Shown here: positions 17,194 to 26,439 of the stretch, one piece after another
How positions within the stretch are numbered: position 1 is the stretch's first letter
Layout: each line of letters opens with the position of its first letter
Source of the DNA: an uncultured Opitutaceae bacterium
GTDB taxonomy: Bacteria > Verrucomicrobiota > Verrucomicrobiia > Opitutales > Opitutaceae
Assembly: GCA_937889545.1 (NCBI GenBank)
Contig: CALAOT010000073.1
Span: 1-56,001, forward strand
Direction of reading: 5' to 3'
DNA length: 56,001 nt
Made by a program: the position numbers and the translations under genes
Notes under the pieces: generated by a model
The model's database searches: none
What the model saw: the letters and a program-made list of their open reading frames with translations, nothing else
Told to the model about the DNA's origin: nothing

Positions 17194-18531
17194 ATGAAAC
17201 CCTCGCCATGGTGGGCTCTGATACCGGCAGTTTCCATCATGGCCGCTGCGTTTCCACAATCCGCCGGCGTGCGGGACGACAAGCCAGTCGTAATGGACAA
17301 AGTCGTCGTCAAGGAAACGAAGACGCACACGCTCTTCATGGGCGCCGACATCGCGGTAACCGTCGGCAAGGATCTATATCCCGTGCGGGGTGTCGTCGGA
17401 TCCTCCTGGGTGATCGATGTGAACGGCGAGGAGAGGTTTGTCCCCACAAAGCAGGCTGCGCTTAGTCTGAGGATCACGCCGGACCTGAAAATGACGGATG
17501 TCGCGGCCACAATCGTGGGCTACAAGAAGGAACGGGCGTACTCGTTTGACAACGATCCCAGCGTCAGGCTGACGAGGGGGCTGGACCAAGCGGCGTCGAC
17601 GAACGCTGACCTTCTGGCTATCGCAAACGAATCCCAAAACATAGCCGACACTGTGGGCAACAGAGCCTTGGGGCCCGCAGCCATTTTCGCCGAGTCCGAC
17701 AACTATTTGGGGGCCACCGCCATGCTCAACGTCGCAAGATTCAATTATTCGGATCTTCACTCAGACCCGGCCAACCCCACGGGACAAGGCTTGACCGCAC
17801 CATCGACGTTAACGGGCTTTGGAACAGGCGTTGCCCGCGTGATCGACCAGCAAAGCGCGGCCGCCGCCGCGGACCAGGCGGAGAACGGCAATGAGCCGGG
17901 CGGGAGGCTCGCAAAGACAGGGCTCGATGCGATCGACGTGGAATTCGATATCTCGTCGGAGAGGCCGCTGCAGAAGCCGTATGTCGTCACGATGGCGCGG
18001 TTTCGCTTGAAGAACGGCGAGCCGGGCATGGTTCAAAACCTAGTGTATGCAAAGGAGCTCCACCCGGTAGACAAGCACCCGGCCAACGTCCACTTCGTCG
18101 AGGGCGGGTTTCCGTACGACTTTGAGCTGATCGATTTTCAGCTCCACATCTACAATAGGGGAGAAGAGGTCGCGACCACTGTTTCGTCCAAGCGGGTGGA
18201 GCTGACGCGCGATGAGGCCTTCGAATATATCAAGATGTTGTATGTCGGCGCCCACAAGGACGACACGCTGCCGGCGGTGCCCGCGATGGGCAAACTTCCC
18301 GCTGATCTGCCCAGGCGCCTAGCGGAGGGAGAGTACCAGGAGACGTTCTTCGTCAAGGTCTCGAGGGACGGCTTGGCCAACGGGGCATTTGTTGATGCTG
18401 CGTGCTCAAGGGCGATTGAGGATCCCTATCTCGAGGCGATTGTAAGAAGCCTCCGCTTCAAGCCCGCGCTCGCACATGGAAGGCCGGCGGAAGGCGTCGT
18501 GGAGTTGAACCTTGGGAAACTGAAGATCTAG
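17194..18531 (+). CDS. Secreted protein with TonB_C-like tail, paralogue 2
   Basis: 445 residues from ATG 17194; signal peptide about 1-25. Paralogue of the preceding gene: shared KTHTLFMGAD, SSWVIDVNGE, NRGEEVATTVSSKRVELTRD, MGKLPADLP and LRFKPALAHGRPAEGV. Conservation is strong at both ends, while the middle (about 150-240) has diverged. It ends the operon. Retention of two diverged copies beside a TonB system suggests related but distinct partners, perhaps periplasmic adaptors (inference). Confidence 0.75.
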   Translation: MKPSPWWALIPAVSIMAAAFPQSAGVRDDKPVVMDKVVVKETKTHTLFMGADIAVTVGKDLYPVRGVVGSSWVIDVNGEERFVPTKQAALSLRITPDLKMTDVAATIVGYKKERAYSFDNDPSVRLTRGLDQAASTNADLLAIANESQNIADTVGNRALGPAAIFAESDNYLGATAMLNVARFNYSDLHSDPANPTGQGLTAPSTLTGFGTGVARVIDQQSAAAAADQAENGNEPGGRLAKTGLDAIDVEFDISSERPLQKPYVVTMARFRLKNGEPGMVQNLVYAKELHPVDKHPANVHFVEGGFPYDFELIDFQLHIYNRGEEVATTVSSKRVELTRDEAFEYIKMLYVGAHKDDTLPAVPAMGKLPADLPRRLAEGEYQETFFVKVSRDGLANGAFVDAACSRAIEDPYLEAIVRSLRFKPALAHGRPAEGVVELNLGKLKI

Positions 18532-18922
18532 GCCCGTGCCTCGAAATGAGGCTCAATCGGCGCTGAGTCAGCAGCCGGGCCAGACCGGCAACGGCTTGTG
18601 GGCCCCGAAAGGAACGGCGGAGTGAAAACAAGCGTTCTCCCGGAAGGATCAGGCTCGCCGCAAATCCCGCCGGATGGAATGAGGCTCGGATCGGCAAAGG
18701 CCCGTTGGGGGCAACCCACCGCGAGGATACAGCCACCCACCTGAAGGCGACCCGGTGAGTCGATGGCAGCGCAACCGAGATCTCTTGGCGGCCCCACCTG
18801 CATGCCAGCGTGGACCTCCGCGAACTGAAGGCGTGCTGGCACTGGTGAGCGCCGGCCGAAGGCTGTGCACGGCATTCGAGAATCGCGGCGGTTGGCTATT
18901 CCCTGATTCTTGGGAGGCCACG
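18532..18922. other. Non-coding gap after the TonB operon
   Basis: 391 bases without a gene. A small hairpin (GCCTC / GAGGC, 18537-18551) sits just after the operon stop without a T-run. A GGGAGG ribosome binding site at 18912-18917 decides the start of the next gene. I see no other clear signal. Confidence 0.4.
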
Positions 18923-21007
18923 ATGAGGCAGGGCGCCTTCTTCATGGAGCGACGTGGCGCCGCCTCACCCCTGGTGTTGCGCGCCCTGCGTTTTTGCGCT
19001 GCCATGGGGCCTCCACCCGAAGTGCAAATTGCTGACACGTATCCGCCGAAGAAGCCAACGTGGGCCCTTGTGGGCCTGTTGCTGGCGCTCCACATGTTGC
19101 TGGCCCTGTCTGCGATAAGCCGCAGAGGGTTTTGTATCGATGAGGTCGACCACCTGACCATGGGGTACAGCGAGTGGGTCACCCACGATTACCGGGTGGA
19201 TGCCGCCAACGGCGATTTGGTCAAGCGGTGGGCGTCGCTGCCCCTGCTCGTGAGCAGGCCCCGTTTCCCGGGGGGGGCCGACGACGCATTCTGGCGGGAC
19301 GCGAATTATTTCAAGCTGGGGGAAGAGTTCTTCTTCCGGTCGGGGAACAATCCGGATCATATGCTGCTCGCCGGGCGCGCGATGGCCGTCCTGCTGTCCG
19401 CCGCCCTGGGGCTCCTGGTCTTCGTCGCCTCCCGGCAGCTGTTCGGGACGCTGGGCGGCCTTCTCTCGCTCATCCTGTACTCGCTGTGCCCCGTGATGCT
19501 GGCTCATGCAGCCATGGTCACCTCGGACCTGTCCCTGGCCCTGACACTCTCGGCGGCCACGTTCCTGGTCTGGAGACTGCTTCACCGGATCACGTGGGGC
19601 GCGCTGGCCATGAGCGGAGCGGCGACGGGATTGCTCTTCCTCGCCAAACTCACCGCGGTCCTCATCATACCCATCACCGGTGCCCTTCTGATCCTGCGCT
19701 TTGCCCGGAACGAGCCCTGGCGCATAGAGCTTGGGGGCCGGATCAGGATCTGGCCCCGGCGCACGAGGCAACTGCTGCTGGTCGTTGCGCTGTGCGCCTT
19801 TCACATCGCGGCTGCCGCCTCGATCATCTGGGCCAACTACGAGTTCCGATTTGCAGGCAGTTCCATGCCGGGTGATCCTCGGCTGGCTTGGACGGAACAG
19901 CTCGCCGACCCGCATCCGGTTTCTCCGGCAATACGGTCATCGCTGGACTATCTCCTAGGCCACCGCCTGCTTCCGGAGGGGTTTGTCAGGGGTGTCAGCG
20001 CGACGCTTCTCCGCAATCAAAAGCGCCTGTCATTCATGCACGGGCATTGGAGCTATGGAGGGTGGCGAACATTCTTTCTTTACGCCTTTGCGATCAAGAC
20101 CCCCCTGTTCCTTTTCGCGATCCTCGGGCTCGGGGCCTGGTCCTGGTATCTTTGCCCAGGCAAACGGGACCTGCTCTATCGTTCCTCGCCGTGGTGGGTG
20201 TTGGTGAGCGCCGTCATGCTCGCGGCCTCGCTGGAGCATATAGACATAGGCCACCGGCATATTCTCGCGGTCTATCCCGCCCTTTACGTGCTGGCAGGCG
20301 CGGCCGTGCTCCTGGTCGCCGTGAAGCCGTGGTGGCGTCATCTGCTGGGAGCGGGGATACTGGGGTTTTCCGCCACGTCCTTCTATGCGCGGCCGGATTA
20401 CCTGGCCTACGTGAACGTGCTGGGAGGCGGCATGAGCAACGGCTACCGTGATCTCACGGATGGCTCGGAGGACTGGGGCCTGGGGCTGCCCCAGCTGAAG
20501 CAATGGCTGGATGTACACAATCCCGGGAACACGGTGCCCTTCTTCCTGGGTTACAGGGGGATGGACAGCCCCGAGTACCGGGGCATACAAAGCCGGAATC
20601 TTTATACAGCTGTTGACCGGCACGCCAAGGTGGTTCCGCTTCTGCCGGGGTACTATGGTGTCAGCGCATCCTTGCTGGAGGGCATCTCTGTCGCTCCAGG
20701 CCCCTGGAACAGCGCCTATGAGGCGAATTACAGGAAGGTGTGCGCGATGATGGATCACGCTTCAACCCTGCCTGACGCCGAGCGCGAGGAGGCTTATTCG
20801 CAGTGGTTCGCTCCTTTCGTTGCCTTGCGGACGGCGCGCATTTGCGCCTGGCTTCGCGGGCCGCAATCCCGGCGCCCGGAGGCCTTTGTGGGGCATTCCA
20901 TCCTGGTGTGGAAACTGACGGAGAAGGACATTGATGACGCGCTGACGGGTCCGGTGCCCACGGACGAAGCGGAGTGGGAATCATTCCAGCAGTCCAAGCG
21001 TGACTGA
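18923..21007 (+). CDS. GT39/ArnT-like membrane glycosyltransferase
   Basis: 694 residues from ATG 18923, chosen because GGGAGG ends five bases upstream; longer frames lack coding character. About ten TM segments start near residue 45 (WALVGLLLALHMLLALSA). The first periplasmic loop has the acidic motif IDEVDHLTMGY, as in Dol-P-Man mannosyltransferases (PMT/GT39) and ArnT, where the acidic residue acts in catalysis with a polyprenyl-phosphate sugar donor. The C-terminal ~200 residues (from YVNVLGGGMSNGYRDLTDGSEDWGLGL) are soluble and probably periplasmic. Acceptor unknown. Confidence 0.8.
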   Translation: MRQGAFFMERRGAASPLVLRALRFCAAMGPPPEVQIADTYPPKKPTWALVGLLLALHMLLALSAISRRGFCIDEVDHLTMGYSEWVTHDYRVDAANGDLVKRWASLPLLVSRPRFPGGADDAFWRDANYFKLGEEFFFRSGNNPDHMLLAGRAMAVLLSAALGLLVFVASRQLFGTLGGLLSLILYSLCPVMLAHAAMVTSDLSLALTLSAATFLVWRLLHRITWGALAMSGAATGLLFLAKLTAVLIIPITGALLILRFARNEPWRIELGGRIRIWPRRTRQLLLVVALCAFHIAAAASIIWANYEFRFAGSSMPGDPRLAWTEQLADPHPVSPAIRSSLDYLLGHRLLPEGFVRGVSATLLRNQKRLSFMHGHWSYGGWRTFFLYAFAIKTPLFLFAILGLGAWSWYLCPGKRDLLYRSSPWWVLVSAVMLAASLEHIDIGHRHILAVYPALYVLAGAAVLLVAVKPWWRHLLGAGILGFSATSFYARPDYLAYVNVLGGGMSNGYRDLTDGSEDWGLGLPQLKQWLDVHNPGNTVPFFLGYRGMDSPEYRGIQSRNLYTAVDRHAKVVPLLPGYYGVSASLLEGISVAPGPWNSAYEANYRKVCAMMDHASTLPDAEREEAYSQWFAPFVALRTARICAWLRGPQSRRPEAFVGHSILVWKLTEKDIDDALTGPVPTDEAEWESFQQSKRD

Positions 21008-21120
21008 CCCTCGGGGGGATGGCCGCGGCGGCGCGATCCTCGACGGCGGCCTATGTGACTCGAACTCGCGCGACCCCATGACCGCGGATCGACGCCCGGG
21101 TGGTATTCGCCAGCCTGAAA

Positions 21121-21152
21121 GCCGACGCCCTGCAAAGGCGGCGGTCATTTTT
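21121..21152 (+). terminator. Intrinsic terminator of the glycosyltransferase gene
   Basis: GCCGACGCC pairs with GGCGGCGGT (eight of nine positions, one a G-T wobble) around a 7-base loop and is followed by CATTTTTT. This is the clearest rho-independent terminator in the window. Confidence 0.75.
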
Positions 21153-21263
21153 TGAGAAACACTTGCGCTGTTCGTTTCCCGGCTGAATTCCTGATTCCTT
21201 CTCAGGCTCATAGAGCCAAGGGGCTCAAACCCCTGGTGCCAGATGCAGGCTTTGGCGGCCGCC

Positions 21264-22652
21264 TCAGGCTGCCGCCCGCTTGGATTCCACTTCCGCTATG
21301 TAGCGCCGGGTCGCGGGCGGAAGCTCGAGCCAGATTTTGACCGCGATCGCCAGGCCAATGATCGCAAACGGAGAAAGAAAGAGGGGCCACCATTGCCAAT
21401 TCTGAGTGGCGATGTACCCGATGCTGAAGGATTGGATCGAGCTGCCCAGATAGGCAAACCCGTCCACGATCCCGGCGCAGGTGGCGGTCGCCTTGCGGCC
21501 GCCAAAATCGGTTGCCGCCGTGCCGGACATGAGCGAGGTGATCCCGACCGAACACATCACGATGGCTACCCCTGAGGCGCCCACGAGCACCGGAGAGGAA
21601 CGCAGGGACGCCGCCATGACAAGAGACAGGATCAGGACCAGCCCGCAAAGCATTGCCGCGGGCGGGCCACGGCGAGACTGAAAGCATTTGTCCGACACGA
21701 ATCCGGCGGCGAAGCCGCCGATGATTCCAAAAATGCAGAGGAGCCAGCCCCAATGGGCCAGAAAGAATCCGGCGCCGGGCTGCTTAATCTCGTTCGCAAA
21801 CACGAAGTACCATTGCGAGATACCATTGCGGAAGATCCCCGAGGTGAGCTCGATCGCGGCGATCATCAGCATCAGCGGGCTGGTGAAGACTTTCTTGAGC
21901 AGGTCCAGGTACGTTAGGTGCACGTGCATTTGGCCGGATGAGGCGTCGTGCGTGTCGAAGGCGGGAAGCCCGACGTCCTCCGGAGTGTCGGCGACCGCCC
22001 AGAGATCCACCACCGCCCAGCAGGCGATTATCGCAGCCGGAACGAAGAACACGGCCGGGATGCTCCCGGTGAAATTGACGATTCCCTGCCCCCAATCGAA
22101 GGCGAAATAGACCCCGATCGAGATCAGGGTTCCGAAGATCGCCCCGAACACACCCCGTTCCCGCACATGGAACCAATAGGCCTTGACCTTGATGATGGAG
22201 ACGGCGCCGTAGCTTTGGAAATACATGTTCAGACCGTAAAGCGCGGTGTAGGACGCCACGAGATGGGTACGAAGATGGCCCGCCAGCACCACCATCGTCA
22301 GCACCCCGAGCAGGGCATTGGCCGCCGCCGAGCCGAACCCGGCGATCAGGATGCCCATCCTGCCCCCTATCCTGTCCACAAAGGGCCCGTTGACCAGGAA
22401 CGACACGGCGTAGACGAGGGTCCCGAGGCCGAAGATGAGCCCGAACTCCTCCTTTGACATGAGCAAGCCCAGCGCATTCTTCGAGACATTCAGGTTGTAC
22501 CGGCCCATGTACAAGAAGGAGTAGGTCATCCCGAGCGGAAACCAGTTCAGGAACCGCCGAAGGATGAACCGCCGGCTATGCCCGAGCGGATTATTGAGGA
22601 AATAACCTAAGATGACCGCGGCCAAGAAGGCAGCGACAACGGCGAGGTACAT
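21264..22652 (-). CDS. MFS transporter of the organophosphate:phosphate antiporter (OPA) family
   Basis: 462 residues with twelve predicted TM helices. The GlpT/UhpT-family signature appears early (YMGRYNLNVSKNALG), followed by FGLIFGLGTLVYAVSFLVNGPFVDRIGGR. OPA carriers exchange sugar phosphates or glycerol-3-phosphate for phosphate at the inner membrane; the substrate is not evident. The upstream gene on the same strand starts about 1.3 kb away, leaving a 130-base gap between them, so co-transcription is possible. Confidence 0.88.
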   Translation of the reverse strand: MYLAVVAAFLAAVILGYFLNNPLGHSRRFILRRFLNWFPLGMTYSFLYMGRYNLNVSKNALGLLMSKEEFGLIFGLGTLVYAVSFLVNGPFVDRIGGRMGILIAGFGSAAANALLGVLTMVVLAGHLRTHLVASYTALYGLNMYFQSYGAVSIIKVKAYWFHVRERGVFGAIFGTLISIGVYFAFDWGQGIVNFTGSIPAVFFVPAAIIACWAVVDLWAVADTPEDVGLPAFDTHDASSGQMHVHLTYLDLLKKVFTSPLMLMIAAIELTSGIFRNGISQWYFVFANEIKQPGAGFFLAHWGWLLCIFGIIGGFAAGFVSDKCFQSRRGPPAAMLCGLVLILSLVMAASLRSSPVLVGASGVAIVMCSVGITSLMSGTAATDFGGRKATATCAGIVDGFAYLGSSIQSFSIGYIATQNWQWWPLFLSPFAIIGLAIAVKIWLELPPATRRYIAEVESKRAAA

Positions 22653-22782
22653 GGGACGGGTCGAAGGTGCCCGTGATTACGAGCGGCTCAATCCCTTTCC
22701 GGGCAGGATCCTCATCTTTCTGGCGATTCACGCACTGCCGCCAGCCGGATCCGCCGAAGCCCGGCATCATGGCTTCCCAAGC

Positions 22783-23985
22783 TTAATTCTCTCCGGACGG
22801 GTTCATTGCCTCAAGGACCTTGCCGAGGAATGGGTCGATGGACTTTCCCTGAATCCAGCGCGCGACGACGACAAGGTCGTTGTCCCAATCCACATAGATG
22901 ATGTTGGATCCGTTGCCGCGGAAGACAACGCTGTCGGATGGCGTCGAGGGAAGCTCCTTCCTCCCGGGGTTAAGGTACCAGTTGGCGAATCCGTAGGCGG
23001 GATTGGCCTCGCCGGGAGTCCTCGCCATGGAGATCCACTTCTCCGACACAATCTCTCTCCCGGCCCATCGGCCGTGCTCGAGGAAGAGGTAGCCGAAACG
23101 GGCCATGTCCCAGGCGTCAATGAACATGCCGCCGCCATAGTGACCGCCGCCCGTCACGGACTGCATGCGCCGTCCGTCAATCTCCACCCATGAATTGCCA
23201 TAACCTTCCCAGTGCCACGTGTCCGAAGCGCCGATGGGGTCCATGATCTGCTCGCGGAGCACCTCCGGCAGCGGTCGCTTCCAGACCTGGAGGGCGGCCA
23301 GAGCGAGGAGATTGACGCGGACGTCATTGTATTTGAAATGCGTGCCCGGCTCATGCAACGGACGGTGGGCATGATCGGCGGGTGTTGCGCCCTCCGGGCG
23401 GTCCGCCCAGTCGGGAATCCCCCAGAGCTTTCCCGACCAGTCGCTCGTCTGGCGAAGCATGTGATCCCAGGTGATCTTCGCGTTGTGCTCCGAATCAAAA
23501 AATTCGGAAGAAGGAAGATAACTCTTAACGCGATCGGAGAGATCGTGGATAAGGCCCCGTTGCCATGCAAGCCCGACCACCGTCGTGAGGAATGTCTTGG
23601 TGACGCTGTGCGTCATGTCGACCCGCGCGGGATCGCCCCATTCGGCGACGACGTAGCCGCGACGGATGATGAGGCCTGTCATCCCACCCCGAGGCTGGGT
23701 CGGGCCGAGCAGCCTCCAAAGCGGCTCATGGGCGCCGAAGGACTGCTGAAGGTCGAGCGCGACATCCGCCGGCCCTGTGCTTTCGTGGGCCTTAGAGTAG
23801 TCAATAGCCTGCTGGATCCGGGCGGAATCCATGCCGGACCGCTCCGGCACGCGATGCTCCCAGCCGCCGCGCGGCGGGAAATAAACCGCTTCCTGCCCGG
23901 ACAAGCCAGCCGGCGCGAGGCGGAATGCCAGGGCGATGCCAAGCATCGGTGCTCGACAGACGATGCGCCAGAGGATGGACGCCAT
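22783..23985 (-). CDS. Secreted serine hydrolase, class C beta-lactamase family
   Basis: About 400 residues from ATG 23985 (MASILWRIVC). Signal peptide, then a beta-lactamase/DD-peptidase fold. The SxxK motif reads HSVTKTF and the second motif is KYND. Further family hallmarks are GLIHDLSDRVKSYLP, GGHYGGGMFIDAWDMARFGYLFL and near the end FRGNGSNIIYVDWDNDLVVV. The family includes esterases, amidases and peptidases as well as beta-lactamases, so resistance should not be assumed. It may be co-transcribed with the OPA transporter downstream. Confidence 0.88.
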   Translation of the reverse strand: MASILWRIVCRAPMLGIALAFRLAPAGLSGQEAVYFPPRGGWEHRVPERSGMDSARIQQAIDYSKAHESTGPADVALDLQQSFGAHEPLWRLLGPTQPRGGMTGLIIRRGYVVAEWGDPARVDMTHSVTKTFLTTVVGLAWQRGLIHDLSDRVKSYLPSSEFFDSEHNAKITWDHMLRQTSDWSGKLWGIPDWADRPEGATPADHAHRPLHEPGTHFKYNDVRVNLLALAALQVWKRPLPEVLREQIMDPIGASDTWHWEGYGNSWVEIDGRRMQSVTGGGHYGGGMFIDAWDMARFGYLFLEHGRWAGREIVSEKWISMARTPGEANPAYGFANWYLNPGRKELPSTPSDSVVFRGNGSNIIYVDWDNDLVVVARWIQGKSIDPFLGKVLEAMNPSGEN

Positions 23986-24293
23986 GCCCCATACATGGGT
24001 CGTCGAGAGGGGTTGGCAATTGAGAAACCTCCCCGCGGCCAATCGCGCCGGGCGATGGAACACGAGTCAGACCGGAACCGGACCCCGGCCTCCACGGCCC
24101 ATCGCCCGCGAGGCCAGGGCGGCGGCCCCGGCGCGAAGGCGGGGTGCAAGGCGCAGAATCCCTGATCCCTGAAACCTGCGGGCGTTCTTGCGTGGGTCGC
24201 GAGATCCCTTGCAGGAATGGCGCGGCTGGGCATGAGCGCCGTCATGCGCAGACAGTCCGGCCTCTCGCGCCGCCACCATCCGCCTCATGTCAT
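23986..24293. other. Gap between serine hydrolase and GPH symporter
   Basis: 308 bases with no convincing gene. The open frames here are GC-biased and lack coding character. I see no clear promoter or terminator. Confidence 0.4.
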
Positions 24294-25763
24294 CTAGGCC
24301 GGGATTGTCGACCCAACGCCGTCCGCAGCGCGGCGCTTCTTAAGCTCGACCTCTATCTCGGCCATCTTCCCCTCGTGCAGCGGGTAGAACATCAGGATGA
24401 CCATCGAGGCGATACCGATGGCTGCGGGCAGGATGCTCATGAGCAACACCAACCCGTGGAGGGACTCGGGTGTCTGGGCGGTGTTGGCGACGAAGCCCAC
24501 GCTGTTCATCAGGGCCAGGGCCACCCAGGCGCCGATCGCCCATCCCTGCTTCTGTGAGAAGATGGAGGCCGAGAAGATGAGCCCGGTGGCGCGGCGCTGC
24601 TTCCTCCATTCGCCATAGTCGGCCGTATCGGCATACATGGTCATCAGGAGCGCGATTATCGGGCCACCCGTGATCGACGCCAGGAGGTTGATGCCAAACA
24701 TCAGGGGGACCTGGTCGGGCTTAAGCACAAAGAAGGATCCCGTGGAACAGATCGCTATGGTCATGAGCACCATGAACGCCACTTTCCGGCCGGCAATCCG
24801 GGCCGCGAACGGCATGAGGATAACGCCCACCAGGGAAGCCACCTGGGTGCACGTGTTGTACACGGAGACGAGGGTTTCCCAACCCCAGGTCTGCGTGCCC
24901 GCGATCGATTTCGGGAGGAATGACGGGAGCGTCAGCGTCCGTGAGCCCACATAGTACTTGAAGTAATGGGCCGTCACGCTGGTGCGCAGCGCGATGTAGA
25001 GGATGAACGCGATGGTGGCGGCGACGAGGATCAGCCAGGGCCCGTTCGTCAGCAGGTCCCCAAGGTCCCGCACCACCGAGGTCTCCTGCGTCCTGGGAGG
25101 GACCACGCGCTCGCGCGTGGTGAAGAACATGGTGATGAAGCAGAGGCAGGCCGCGATCCCGTAGATGACGAAGCAAAGCTGCCAGCCCCGCTCGACCGAC
25201 TGGGCGCCCAGCCAGCCCCCGACTTTCGCCATGGGGAGCAGCGTCGCGGCGATGATCATGCCGCCGGTGAACGCGCCGACGTACTTGATCGAGGATAGGG
25301 CGGTCCGCTCGAGGGGGTTCGTCGTGATGACGCCCATAAGCGCCGTGTACGGGATGTTGATCGCGGTGTAGACCAGCATCAGGGCGTTGTACGTCACGTA
25401 GGCCCAGACGAGCTTTGCGTTGCCCGCCAAGTGCGGCACCGTGAAGGTCAACACGCCCAGGACGGCCATCGGCACGCACATCCAGATGAAGAAGGGCCGG
25501 AACTTGCCCCAGCGGGTCCGGGTGCGGTCCGCTAGCATGCCCATCACGGGGTCGAAGAATGCGTCCGATGCGCGGCTTATCCCGATCATCGTGCCGGCCG
25601 CGAGGGCGCCGATCCCGAAAACGTCGGTGTAGAAGAACGTCAGGTAGACCATGAACGTCTGCCAGTAAAGGCACGACGCGAGGTCCCCCAGGCCGTAGGA
25701 AAGCTTTTCCGTTAGTCCTAGGTGTTCGGATGCGGGCTGTGGGGAGGGGGATTTTTGGGTCAC
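24294..25763 (-). CDS. GPH-family sugar:cation symporter (melibiose carrier type)
   Basis: 489 residues with twelve TM helices. Family signatures: SYGLGDLASCLYWQTFMVYLTFFYTDVFG at the start, SRASDAFFDPVMGMLADRTRTRWGKFRPF in loop 2-3, and GGPIIALLMTMYADTADYGEW in the second half. GPH carriers take up mono- and disaccharides or glycosides with Na+ or H+. With the GH31 enzyme and OPA carrier nearby it fits a saccharide-using lifestyle. Its start lies 30 bases left of the island edge. Confidence 0.9.
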   Translation of the reverse strand: MTQKSPSPQPASEHLGLTEKLSYGLGDLASCLYWQTFMVYLTFFYTDVFGIGALAAGTMIGISRASDAFFDPVMGMLADRTRTRWGKFRPFFIWMCVPMAVLGVLTFTVPHLAGNAKLVWAYVTYNALMLVYTAINIPYTALMGVITTNPLERTALSSIKYVGAFTGGMIIAATLLPMAKVGGWLGAQSVERGWQLCFVIYGIAACLCFITMFFTTRERVVPPRTQETSVVRDLGDLLTNGPWLILVAATIAFILYIALRTSVTAHYFKYYVGSRTLTLPSFLPKSIAGTQTWGWETLVSVYNTCTQVASLVGVILMPFAARIAGRKVAFMVLMTIAICSTGSFFVLKPDQVPLMFGINLLASITGGPIIALLMTMYADTADYGEWRKQRRATGLIFSASIFSQKQGWAIGAWVALALMNSVGFVANTAQTPESLHGLVLLMSILPAAIGIASMVILMFYPLHEGKMAEIEVELKKRRAADGVGSTIPA

Positions 25764-25792
25764 GGTCGTTTGTTGGGTGCTTGGCTATAAAA

Positions 25793-25843
25793 TGGGGCGG
25801 CCAACGGGACTCGAACCCGCGACTCCAAGATCCACAAGTTGTG
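25793..25843 (-). repeat. tRNA-His 3' fragment A (outer island edge)
   Basis: Copy of the tRNA-His 3' half from the anticodon loop to CCA, with a change in the variable loop (GACTCC where the parent has GACCCC). It is preceded by the conserved TATAAAA and lies 30 bases from the GPH symporter start. As the outermost copy it marks the oldest surviving junction. No arm-repeat pair is seen at +120; a possible +59 block (GTCAAGCTAACTGCG) is present. Confidence 0.9.
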
Positions 25844-25888
25844 TCAATACCGTCAAGCTAACTGCGTGTTTAATCGATGATTGCTGCG

Positions 25889-25937
25889 CTGTTTGGCGAC
25901 AGAGTTGAACACTGATGTTCGGACACGTGCCAAACAG
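25889..25937. repeat. Inverted repeat at the distal end of cassette A-B
   Basis: CTGTTTGGC (25889-25897) and GCCAAACAG (25929-25937) are perfect 9-bp inverted halves 31 bases apart, where other cassettes carry a direct-repeat pair. It may be a different arm-site arrangement or a hairpin. Confidence 0.5.
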
Positions 25938-25940
25938 TAA

Positions 25941-26220
25941 TGGGCTCAGTTGAGGTCACATCCGACCATCGTGAAACGACGTGTGGACGAATGTCCCACG
26001 ACTACCCGTCGTTGGTAGTCACGCAGTCATCGATCACGGTGGACTGGCGACTCCGACGAAACTGCACCGTGACGGGTATATACCGAAACCTGAGGTGCAA
26101 ACCTCGACATCACGGGGACGGGTGAGAGGCCGGGTCGGCGACTCGTCGATCTCCTATTCAAGAGGATGCGAACCAACTCGGAGGACATTGATTCTGGTGA
26201 CGTCCACAAAAAAGTGCTAT
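25941..26220. other. Non-coding region dense in stems; candidate structured RNA
   Basis: No credible reading frame. Several short perfect stems follow one another on the plus strand: GACTACC/GGTAGTC, TCACGGTG/CACCGTGA, GAGGT-GCAA-ACCTC (a GNRA tetraloop), CGGGTC/GACTCG with a 3-base loop, and GAGA/TCTC enclosing the last. It could be a small RNA carried by cassette A-B, or DNA hairpins used in recombination. No known RNA family is recognised. Confidence 0.4.
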
Positions 26221-26232
26221 TAGTCGCATGCT

Positions 26233-26439
26233 ATGAAAATCGGGATTGGAAATACAAAGCTCTCCGTCGCCCTCACTACGACAAATCTGGTTTTATGGGT
26301 GTGGGCTGTTAGCAGAATAAAGCATTATGGTGACTCGCTGACCGGACCGTATCTCATCTCACTGATCGCGTTGATGCTCGCTGCACTGATTCAATATCGT
26401 TCCGTCTTGGATGCCCGGCAGTGTCACGAAACTCATTGA
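26233..26439 (+). CDS. Possible small membrane protein
   Basis: 68 residues from ATG 26233, with two hydrophobic segments (VALTTTNLVLWVWAV and YLISLIALMLAALI) and a polar C-terminal tail. It follows the stem-rich region directly, and its 3' end overlaps the open frame of the integrase stump on the other strand. No family recognised; it may be a chance frame, though two well-formed TM segments in a short frame are notable. Confidence 0.35.
   Translation: MKIGIGNTKLSVALTTTNLVLWVWAVSRIKHYGDSLTGPYLISLIALMLAALIQYRSVLDARQCHETH

Noticed and set aside
18550..18760. A stretch resembling the 3' end of a cobalamin riboswitch (GAGTCAG and CAGACCGGC).
   Set aside because: The two parts are separated by an extra insert, the B12 box order is wrong, and there is too little room upstream for the rest of the aptamer.
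22783..23985. Calling the class C-type serine hydrolase an antibiotic-resistance beta-lactamase.
   Set aside because: The motifs fit the wider esterase/peptidase family and no resistance context is present.
25941..26220. The stem-rich region as a group II intron or other known ribozyme.
   Set aside because: No domain V-like hairpin, no GUGYG 5' end and no reverse transcriptase; kept only as an unidentified structured candidate.
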